In this document: positions 49,401 through 50,446 of the stretch, piece by piece | How the letters are laid out: the number at the start of each line of letters is the position of its first letter | Position numbering within the stretch: the stretch's first letter is position 1 | Origin: Gracilimonas halophila | Lineage (GTDB): Bacteria > Bacteroidota > Rhodothermia > Balneolales > Balneolaceae | Direction of reading: 5' to 3' | Length of the DNA: 50,446 nucleotides | NCBI RefSeq assembly: GCF_042684365.1 | Contig: NZ_JBHULI010000021.1 | Coordinates: 1-50,446 of the forward strand | Made by a program: the position numbers and the translations under genes | The notes under the pieces: model-generated | What the model saw: the letters and a program-made list of their open reading frames with translations, nothing else | What the model was told of the DNA's origin: nothing | Databases searched by the model: none

Positions 49401-50446
49401 CCGGATCGCTTAAGCACAGAGCGTGAAATCATTAATTCGCAAATGAATACACGCGAATTTCTAACGATTAAGCTGGTTTCTGATGATGATCAGGAAGCGT
49501 ATGCACAGTATCCCGGTGTGCCTGTTTTCTTGGAAAGCTCATCAGGTCGCCCATTTTACACAAGCCCAACCGGTGAGCGCACCGTTTCAAAAGTTATGAT
49601 ACCGCCTGCTGACCATGACATCATTGTGTACTATGAGTCTGATGCATTAGGCGTAGATACCTTAAAGTATAGTACCAATGCTCTTGGCGAGCAGCGAATC
49701 ACCGAGCAACTGTTTGTGGTCAACCCGGGTGGGGTAGATCTTACTGCATCTAACGTGGAGCTAAGTGATGTAATACTTGGTGAGGATATATCGCTTAAGG
49801 TGTCCTTAATGGATAAAGATCGAAATATTATACTGGGTGGGGCTACCAAGCTGTCGGCGGCGGTCGTGGGAGGCGCTAATACAGATATTGACATTAGCGC
49901 GTTCATTGAGACTGATGACGGGCATTATCTAGCGACATATACCCCAACAACGGCCGGTGTAGATTCTATAGAAGTGAGCTATGATGGGCAGTCACTGGAA
50001 AGCTCCCCGTATGTAGCTTCTGTATTGAATACGCAACCAGGGTCTATACAGATTGTATCAGGTGATGGCCAAACCATTTTACCTACCGATACAACAAGGG
50101 CGCCACTGGAAGTGGTAGTATACGATGAAAGTAATCAGCCTATGCCCGGGGTTACAGTTAGGTTCAAGCGGCCAGAATCCCCTCGGTCCTCCGTTTATGG
50201 GACTGTTATTAGCCCTGAGGTTGTAACCGACAGCAGTGGCATGGCCGGCACGCTATTAGTAGCTGGGGAAAAAGCGGGTGAACTGTCCATAGAGGCAGAT
50301 GTGTTAGGGTTAGATACACTTAGCTTCACAGCCACGATAGAAACCTGCAGCGACCTTGCCAACACGTGGTGTGGGCCCTATAGGTACGCGGTGGAGGTTT
50401 CTGAGGCTACGCCGATGGCTGGGGATTCGGTGAGGGTTGCGGCCCA
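25464..50446 (+). CDS. Giant GLUG/FN3-like surface protein, at least 8327 aa, 3' end outside window
   Basis: One frame runs without a stop from ATG 25464 to the last base (8327 full codons). Signal peptide ~1-25 (ends A-L-A-Q). The N-terminal GLUG module is followed by a cupredoxin-like domain (~341-447). About twelve more GLUG modules then alternate with FN3-like connectors (G-V-V-Y-G-T-S-type), each module entered by F-x-G-x-G-T-x-x-x-P-Y and containing G-W-x-P-I-G and G-L-F-G. From ~45200: Big_5/SbsA-like Ig domains, an unrecognised region (45612-46440) and two Asp-rich thrombospondin-3-type blocks between Big_5 domains. A putative-Ig (He_PIG-like) domain (~48396-48630) and more Ig-like domains run to the edge. 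By analogy with the other two giants a T9SS sorting tail is expected beyond the window. It is probably a cell-surface or adhesion protein. It begins 179 nt after a small membrane-protein gene. Confidence 0.9.
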   Translation, partial: MQTVFKSLTLLLLFFVAFSVNALAQLEAVQPPGSGTSSNPYEISSHDHLYWMYSENDQFDENTYFIQTQDIYPKLRNDGDKESFYPIGSVNHPFKSHYDGQGYALIDFDIHRNNGDTHGFFGRIFDNGSVRNLSIINVSLKNTSSNGYVGALAAYVKFATLENIYVSGTVEPGGDSDDYFGGLVAFVQDFNQSNNKTIIRNVHSDIRFTNDDGYGREGGIAAYPNTDNYPEFSQTITRNTIDGVLTDPAPGAFYDLYSSDTKYYWASNFAEKAESGVYDNRNDVDEGNMYRSTADLLSLSNYTNMPSFALEGYGSAAFKETTGPWKIRQINTADPDVSDTLVVTVQNVGGQNKFFIDGEDGSQVALELTRGAKYVFDLSDPSMSGHPFKFSETADGTHGGGADYSSGITSTGTPGTDGLLTFVVPLDAPEALYTYCQNHAGMGGQATQHDAEWLMDAEGRINQGYPYQAVLQEGAPLVKQSLLNNDATSIIATNQLKSDGFRKVIERGVVVAAAVDTPTVDSNIAQFTESNTAVLNNKSVDLTVTGLTTGTTYAIRSYAINQSADGQTEDIRYSDVQTITPFPFSGAGTEGNPFVLMTLSDLTWFNSFSELHDKHFELGAPIDASQTQYWDWSDDNGDGNLFNDPNDATDAGENWGWRPIPEFTGVFDGQYYAIRNLDISPSGSDWSNDNNLTRMDYAMFEELDGGIVKQLDLQDINVNVTGNYNYTSRIASIAGVMYSNSQIRNTRVSGLVYGADEVGGIVGYLSSDNLITNVSNRATVHSQAQGLGGIAYRSYGTIQYTNFIGELIYNGRDVWRVGGMVGVMEGGSLYYGYVSASLNLRSASPNYTSTAGVGIIYGDGNGGRVSRFIYDASKDDDYKYGFGVNNGISVNNLSGEATSNLDGKGYYNNQLLISSYGWRLTPGFNVMYYKDGDGNIDLSSPQNDGFAHRDWEFFAPKVSTGVSSKTGETTVEVAAEITSDGRAATDGSYTNITDHGVVYGTSPNPTLEDNVASNGAGAEGTYTTSLTDVEPGVLYYARAYAENRVGVSYGEDQTFVIPPFAGSGTLEDPFQVAEPDHLTFIAENAETMWDKHFVQVANLDMAAHLDTLNVGDHDGDAATADVAMGFSPIGNSDTYFTGSYDGGGFTISNLMINRPNQNYVGLFGYVRQENQDTVYVKNITFEGPRITGAQYTGTAIGYAYARNEVLTVEDITVNDLLLTSTKTTGNNYGQVGGVVGRAESYYVSNASNNGQIILENLSVKGEILFSHTSYNAAQIGGVFGRLETATSDYSTRENKRTYVKNVRFEGQISGDSDNGYQKHPSEIGGIGYFVGPFVDIEQAIVTNTTIYSKDNAGGLFGEMEHGSKIHRSGAEVYITTDGNTTQTQVGGLVGYVNMSSNNVDFNRTYYLTSITQSYTRGTIDKAYQEVGGIVGYLGNTSTDIEFKIADTYSTVNITSRYYNDRESSPAYYDEDNRDDNNPTRGLGGFIGRVSISSDNDNYDATLNLKRNFVGGNLRYYHGLTSSSTGNSGFIGYFYDYDKYYTVTIDQEYNYWDYNRMHFDPKRKADAIVNDYRSSNYNANTGIDYKSRNELQEQATFSTYDFDAIWEMDQTGLGNYGYPRLQWELEADDTPNTIPFAGSGTEADPYLIESLDDFIAFGELAYKYDNAHFKLTTDLDMSQSQYWDRSDDDGDGHRYNDPNDATDAGSNNGWLPVGNNFDDTWFHGHFDGGGHTIDGLHQRTEDRYYGGLFGYMKVAADDSASIKNLSLTNANFEFKWFNGLRTTGYYYGGILGFADYEGAGLGSDNHKIVLDNLSIQGSLVAGNQDKNLQRVGGIVGYGEGVTLINLRANVNLSATGPQLGGIVGYMNYGTITGSYAEGSVVPNEAYNNGLSASNVGGIGGQLVNTDLVEQVGANVTVKGPQRVGSLFGSASVTNIRDVFSTGTIEMTHTSSSTSYSDYSGGLIGDFGGELTNAYHSGRVDNQEYDNYYDVLFSYGDPDISGAFSNYDSTVADYPDLVVGEIENYALVQTESALKDIRTYTAELEANLQLGWTAWDFQNTWFMDGQQNGGLPMLRNLIDTQTTLNGQPVITRLAKESVTITPTFMEGSDSPSAYGAVISTNSTPTLDNAVVTLIQPNRGDALEATGLTPGTTYYVASYSTVGGTTSYGPALSFTTNPAEALDGGGTVNFPYEISTLEQLAYLAQTPELWGSVVKLTADIDAGPTRYWDWSDDDGDGNRFNDPNDLTLDGENNGWRPIARNTSTPFTGIFDGNYHAISNLFIQSDESYLGLFGVVQGATIKHLVLQDIDYRPTQFNASGNNQIGGLAGRVQHSTIIERVYVTGQMGRNPANADALFNISVGGLIGYADNYSDGDSIKVKQSGAVVDISGRDIIGGLVGHAVTAGYGLEAEDVYYQGTLTLHGNKMGGLFGRSYYATYVNRAYVYVQYDQFKRADGTAGNYDYAGGLVGDLVRSNEASDFKNVLVNWNQITGVSPRGDYFATFTNYDPTNGYEVSGEDHVGLFTQSNYTSGGRDFDFTDTWDMDADYNNGRPYLYWQRFVPVIEQDEVVATAQGDSKFIDATFTIAGDGNPDYAGGKSAGNDQSITEYGIVFNEVGNPSIVDTTTTAQKVVVSSSATGQVTVNSDPLPLGTYYVRSYARNQQGVGYGPERIVNITPFSGSGTLNDPYLVDNLEALQFINSNPAQYYNKHYRQVANIDASPTATLNVGDHDGDAATADVAMGFSPIGNTDTYFTGTYDGGGFTISNLMINRPNQNYVGLFGYVRQENQDTVYVKNLTFESPRITGASNTGTAVGYAYAANEVLTVKDITVNDLLLTATETNDGSRGNVGGVVGRAQSYYVSNANYNGQIILENLSVKGDILISHPDESSAGAGGVFGYLATADSDYSTRDDKRTYVKNVRFEGQISGDVDNGFTEYVGDVGGIGYFVGPFVDVEQAIVTNTTLYAYNDAGGLFGIVEHGVEIYQSGAEVYITTGAVTTSQSDVGGLVGEVDMYSNNVDFNRARYFTSITLSYARGTIDKAYENVGGIVGTLRNTSTDIEFKIVDTYSTVNITSRYYNDRESFPTYYDEDDQDTNNPTRGLGGFIGRVSISSDNDGYDATLNLKRNFVGGNLRYYHGITNTSYDGSGNSGFIGYFYGGNSASGVRIDQEHNFWDINRMHFDPARASSAIVTDFYAGDYNAKEGIDYKSRNQLQEQATFSTYDFDAIWEMDETGLGNYGYPRLQWEVEGDDTPNTIPFAGSGTEADPYLIESLDDFIAFGELAYKYDNAHFKLTTDLDMSQSQYWDRSDDDGDGHRYNDPNDATDAGSNNGWLPVGFIVYGNAEYDSWFHGHFDGGGHTIDGLHQRTEDRNYGGLFGYMEVAADDSASIKNLSLTNADFEFQWPNGLRTSGSYYGGILGYGDYSGDDLGTENHKIVLDNLSIQGTLLAGDDKNRMGNVGGIVGQVNGGTLSNLRANVTLNATDTYLGGIIGYMNYGTITSSYAEGNVAPNEAFNDGSNARYVGGIGGRLVNTDLVEQVGANVAVKGPQYVGSLFGAASVTNIRDVFSTGSIEMTHTNSSNTYYERSGGLIGDFAGELTNAYHSGRVDNQEYDNRDEVLFSHGDSDISGAFSNYDSTVADYPDLVVGEIENYVLVQTESALKDIRTYTAELEADLQLGWTAWDFQNTWFIDGQQNGGLPMLRTLIDTETTLNGQPIITRLAKESVTITPTFVEGSDSPSAYGAVISTNSTPTLDNALVTLTQPNRGDALEATGLTPGTTYYVASYSTVGGATAYGPALSFTTKPAEALDGGGTVNFPYEISSLEQLAYLAQTPELLGSVVKLTADIDAGPTRYWDWSDDDGDGNRFNDPNDLTLDGENNGWRPIGRSTSTPFTGIFDGNYHAISNLFIQSDESYLGLFGVVQGATIKQLVLQDIDYRPTKFNDSGNSSIGGLAGRVQHSTIIERVYVTGQMGRNPANADALFNQLVGGLIGEARNYNSGPAIQLRQSGAVVDIAGRTMIGGLSGRAYTAGRGLQVEDVYYQGTLTLHDSDMGGLFGSSWYSTYVNRAYVYVQFDQFKRADGTRGSYQYAGGLVGDIQSGREDDFENVLVNYYRITSLSYYAAYFATDSYSNPTNGTYDSSKDDDLLFTQSNYTNRTFDFTDTWDMDTDYNNGRPYLYWQRFVPVIEQDEVVATAQGDSKFIDATFSIAGDGNPDYAGGLSAGTDQSITEYGIVFNQVGNPSIVDTTTTAQKVVVSSSATGQVTVSSDPLPLGTYYVRSYARNQQGVGYGPERIVNITPFSGSGTLNDPYLVDDIEDLEYMHTNPEQFFSKHYRQVANINASSTASSNNGKGFEPIGKSSVAYFTGTYDGNGFSIDNLTINRPDEDNVGLFSFIVHDSGDEGLTKVKDLTLRNPQITGDQNVAPLVAGIYHNNVSEEIKFTGIHVENAEITADSKAGGVFGAIMIQGGKSVGKKVLLQDIHFTGTIDGDNAGGIAFYLYGKFIDMGITVKDATVDVTFTDDDDTSYGAWYTAGVARTAYFTTIEDVVVTRLKNHRAYGVGGLLAFGYQGTHIKRSGATVDVIFHDYANQGFGGGLVSHLSTMDNNSETGVEFQATDVSIEESYARGRFVGAKRNVGGLVNTIVNGRRAKARDVFIKNNYVDVDITDYYFHEGAARGSSFYDGYGTDYENKTSRLGGLIGVIFNDKADRYNSSYYRNTKLNTGDRQRITLLNNIVNGEFEMYIGRTTSNNGGYGWAGNGLLVGGRDVDYNESTFPEYKVEANIINNEKVWNTDILGRSDSYEYENGIFEADVSDPAEMQQQSYYAYGGGTNSINSSSDNFDFTNTWVMDHSGLINEGRPMLKWEYERKGSPLNTDPFEEAGTADDPIKISSLDDLKALMVLQKYWRINHSSGYYFELTNDIDMTPTQYWDWSDDNGDGNIFNDPEDLTSEGNNEGWRPLGTSNHEFIGHWDGNGHTLTGLHINIPDKNVTHNGIGFIGRTPNYQPFSIQNMHFTDAKISLNGKSFRNYEYESIGTVVGRVYYQYNSSSYTDPPFIDQVTVSGSITGTGKEGYVGGIGGNLRATNITNSGAKVEIQQVENYIGGLAGGLTYPHAPIENVYAHVDMRDVGADGSYVYAGGLFGSITGDDDETWAADVNKAFSSGNINIGKSGYVGGLAAYSGYTDWTDAYSTVNITVNDNTNTSFNEYSGGLFGFFNGNQNYRSNLKNVYYSGRLKNQRVDNTYDGGWYGRDSYRGAIEGVVYNNELDDLDGTSDEQYGAAWGRTTAQLRADSTYGSFLANQDPAETPWDFSETGPWTFAPDSADFTHGGLPYLKGLDKVKAEPVIALRSPGLITDVTADMGVEIVTDGFDALTEAGFIWSDDGTQLNKADAANIETFTEVADTVRIDHTITGLERNKVYYVRAYAENRQGLAYSDTLMFSTKPFAVDPNDPTLYLIQNKEDLHRLTNMSDYWDEDFKQTADIAFTSADFEDGGVFYNEGDGYEPIGNKTTQFTGSYDGGGHVIDSLQILRDANTTNTATNYVGLFGYTYDATIRNLGVINAQVSGYSDVGIVAGRTSYSAKKDSAMISRVYATGTLTARQRAGGLIGKTIMSPPNDKPHIYEVFSDVQATGSGTGNNIASLIGENDLNIKYAYGLGSVTNGGTRGMISGNYDGFLDRVVSFVTVDGGNDDPTGVAYDNRAEASIRNSLYNTDLAAVGNYGPGTVENYEGLPTDSLKMTTVYEERGWDFENRWYIDGVNNEGYPYFRWQPIPLTSRQPVFTNITNAAAEVSSEVVTDGGETVTERGLVWTELSNGLPVLGDENVQAHTIEEEGVGLISHELTGLAPFTDYIVRAYGTNVEGTFYSEPDTLQTLPFAGKGTEESPFLVGTVQELYYLSQASHLWDAVYLQTNNIEIPDEAYESGGLLYDGGKFFSPIGTESVPFSGRYDGNEFVIDNLKIDRSSADFAGLFGYTDGAFIENIGILNATIKGADFVGSLIGYLDKTGGATGDTLQTSYVKQSLVQGNNNVGGLVGYANESAVIRDAYSQAVVKGNESVGGLVGYSHHRSGTADLPEISNTYAVGTVEANNLFGGLVGNHAPGGTYQNSYYNTDSTSVGHGNADPEGITGLPSGAFSDAQTLIDAGWNFDNIWGVDSFNNGGYPYFIWQYGLLVSDPQLDDVSTSNIRLTSSLANDGGDPATEVGFVWGAGAGAFPDLETNDGLVVLQDSLPGIGDNFESLLDGLPEVDFIVVRSYAKNSTDTTLSGNRLIELLPFENGDGSVSSPYEVANLNELRYIAENPSLWDDHFVQTADIDASVTAGWDDQDQNGDGFAYNDPDDGTDQAGSNEGWLPIGSFDNPFTGSYNGNGFVINELKITRPREDYVGLFGVTDGADISNIGLYDANIAGQDYVGGIVGHHEKEGGETGGRLSQVFSEGDFAASDIIGGLAGKLGDTGVIENSYSTAVVSASTSVGGLVGIIENNAATPATTLRTSYHAGEMQGPTDSRGALVGAQTGDADATYETLYFNKEIVAQGTGTNFSLPAEEVTGLTADSLRMVASIDTTFWDFESIWSIKVPEVDRVSSYPYLVNSTLPVSRLPGLVDNIPPALIATMPANGTTGVSVRPTLTALFDEEIKPFIGSVYLYKASDGPGNSGAELIERLNLNTESTEYISAVNYNGETQYAFSFTPTDDLEYGANYYIQIEEGPIIDTSNNKFPGITGRTWSFKTTHFVNSTIAHVDGSSFNADSLGMEFQEDSLLTMRLINKNAELDGSQYDLTDTGADSSSTLRMEFTVAKYEPHALLGSATNISWTSSINNQACSGYTCWDVVVEANPAEVFAYMNEDGSVPDTWPGDRVATHHYQSSLALTMDDLSSMTTDMQNRLKGSYFMTDAQVYGQPLYVDAGDPGRKGDYISMILASPHFSAPNVENEGFFEAKLPKGLLQSWGISAVRLDGAFRNTETDELFEDISSRVQVLEKGGALLAMDVHYSEGAVEINATESEVSGDVAGPQLSENDPFVPVDDTTDVLLNRLLEVTFNETISPYAGNITLHKTSDDAVVEAIDVTSEAIVVKDSVVTINPADDLLPNTSYYVLIDNGAFTDEAGNLYAGYTDTNTWNFTTGENADNTAPNLVAENPLTPANGAESIDVVPSLTLVFDEPIVIGNGLISFFDTTGTANVSFELSTDGVEVVDDTVLTVAVTDSLTETMPYYVQIEEGAVTDKAGNKFSGITDDTTWTFTTLTFDSDGDGVPDDVEEEQGTDPEDGGDAKDSDGDGVPDHVEEEDGTDPEDGDDYKDSDGDGIPDYVEEQTEGLDPNDGGDGDDSDGDGVPDSVEEEEGTDPEDGDDYKDSDGDGVPDHVEDNSKDTRAPQLVSEGGLSPANGADSVSVRPVLELRFDESVLASVGMLSVFDSTDTAISEVDVTSGSVTVVGDSLARVSLADTLMAGSRYYVQADSGSFVDLGGNPFAGISTDSSWTFTTIAGDVDSDGDGVTDEQEQKDGTDPEDGDDYKDSDGDGVPDTVEEEQGTDPEDGGDAKDSDGDGVPDHVEEEDGTDPEDGDDYKDSDGDGIPDYVEERTDGLDPNDGGDGDDSDGDGVPDSVEEEEGSDPNDPDDYPDSDGDGVPDYVEEEDFTDPDDGDDFPDKDGNGSPDYLEDRFNITTSKLSSWVAKQSGYIDTLEVDGGLAPVSWSVIGSLPEGLTMNQQGVVSGTPLAASEYQVQVKAEDARGVSDSLKVALRIDAPELRLQWISSPPSETQAGEYIDSLQFRVVNQYDSLVTWYDKQAYITITEGTGGERAFDARLKGDTLSVPQDGIYRFDNIIIERAGIEYTLTALADSVISDTSNVFTINPGPPYQTTFETSEVEYDSLMTSMAANSQLPEYGGASSANQKASQESRLNGARIAGIVAILDEHGNLTSYSEGDTEVRLMDDSETGHFYEAAVDIEPINSTLIEKNKTHSQVFYEDIVPGVKYIGLEPTPPSGARPILGSEDIQVLISRPDRLSTEREIINSQMNTREFLTIKLVSDDDQEAYAQYPGVPVFLESSSGRPFYTSPTGERTVSKVMIPPADHDIIVYYESDALGVDTLKYSTNALGEQRITEQLFVVNPGGVDLTASNVELSDVILGEDISLKVSLMDKDRNIILGGATKLSAAVVGGANTDIDISAFIETDDGHYLATYTPTTAGVDSIEVSYDGQSLESSPYVASVLNTQPGSIQIVSGDGQTILPTDTTRAPLEVVVYDESNQPMPGVTVRFKRPESPRSSVYGTVISPEVVTDSSGMAGTLLVAGEKAGELSIEADVLGLDTLSFTATIETCSDLANTWCGPYRYAVEVSEATPMAGDSVRVAA
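26484..26805 (+). other. Cupredoxin-like domain within the giant protein
   Basis: Residues ~341-447: V-V-T-V-Q-N-V-G-G ... A-K-Y-V-F-D-L-S-D, then G-H-P-F-K-F-S with His386, and Y-T-Y-C-Q-N-H-A-G-M-G-G with Cys436, His439 and Met442. The His...Cys-x2-His-x2-Met set matches type 1 copper ligands of plastocyanin-like folds. From memory, similar domains are common in marine bacterial and phage surface proteins, where copper binding is mostly untested. Confidence 0.7.
28785..33508 (+). repeat. Copy 1 of a 4.7-kb internal tandem duplication (three GLUG modules with connectors)
   Basis: Residues ~1108-2682. It begins L-N-V-G-D-H-D-G-D-A-A-T-A-D-V-A-M-G and ends at S-G-S-G-T-L-N-D-P. It matches copy 2 over its whole length with in-frame indels: the offset grows from 4836 to 4854 nt. 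Blocks of near identity alternate with more diverged GLUG interiors. Confidence 0.92.
33621..38362 (+). repeat. Copy 2 of the 4.7-kb internal tandem duplication
   Basis: Residues ~2720-4300. It has the same module order as copy 1 (D-H-D-G-D module, Y-W-D-R-S-D module, Y-W-D-W-S-D module, connectors). It is separated from copy 1 by ~112 nt that are not closely conserved. Confidence 0.92.
47142..47502 (+). repeat. Thrombospondin-3-type Asp-rich calcium repeats, block 1 (five units)
   Basis: Units of D-S-D-G-D-G-V-P-D-x-V-E-E-x-x-G-T-D-P-x-D, flanked on both sides by Big_5-like Ig domains. D-x-D-x-D-G loops of this type bind calcium in thrombospondin-3 and bacterial relatives. Confidence 0.9.
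47865..48377 (+). repeat. Thrombospondin-3-type Asp-rich calcium repeats, block 2 (about seven units)
   Basis: Much of it is nearly identical in DNA to block 1 at an offset of 801 nt (267 codons), so a Big_5 plus repeat cassette was duplicated. The last unit is degenerate (K-D-G-N-G-S-P-D). Confidence 0.9.

Overview
The window looks like chromosome of a Gram-negative, outer-membraned bacterium of the Bacteroidota/Balneolota/Rhodothermota group, most likely a marine or halophilic Balneola-like lineage. Reasons: two secreted giants end in type IX secretion (T9SS) sorting tails with an N-Y-P-N-P-F signature; a PorV-type barrel, a NarL-type propeller sensor kinase and membrane-bound AraC regulators are present; and Shine-Dalgarno sites are weak. 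The group assignment is inference. No rRNA, tRNA or CRISPR array was seen.

Layout. 1-1625: C-terminal end of a GC-rich Ig-repeat adhesin interrupted by an assembly gap (731-740). 1634-7416: an AT-rich gene run directly behind it, coding for a PorV-like barrel fused to OmpA-like domains, a propeller/Y_Y_Y sensor kinase and its LuxR-type response regulator. 7551-8423: an insertion-sequence graveyard (frameshifted IS3-type orfA, truncated IS256-type transposase, duplicated IS end). 8554-9597: a zinc-ribbon/PspC protein and a DUF1566-type exported protein, ending in a clear terminator. 9994-10209: an unrecognised small ORF.

10226-21926: a divergent 7TM-AraC regulator faces a run made of a tail-collar (microcystin-dependent-protein-like) exported protein, a 3010-residue T9SS cargo (YWTD propeller, GLUG modules, BspA/DUF285 repeats, Ig/FN3, sorting tail) and a small membrane protein, closed by a strong terminator. 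21927-22789: a gene-poor stretch with three intrinsic terminators and a possible small RNA. 22790-24703: a TPR-TM-AraC regulator. 24895-25284: a small membrane protein. 25464 to the window end: one uninterrupted reading frame of at least 8327 codons, still open at base 50446. It is a GLUG/FN3-like giant with a cupredoxin-like domain, a 4.7-kb internal duplication, Asp-rich loops and thrombospondin-3-type calcium repeats.

Inferred theme: three very large surface proteins, each next to membrane-anchored signalling (a two-component system or AraC-type membrane sensors) and, in one case, next to a PorV-like outer-membrane protein that could carry or anchor the cargo. The most unusual items are the 25-kb gene with its cupredoxin-like insert, and the adhesin / PorV-OmpA / kinase / regulator run, which looks like a self-contained surface display and sensing unit.
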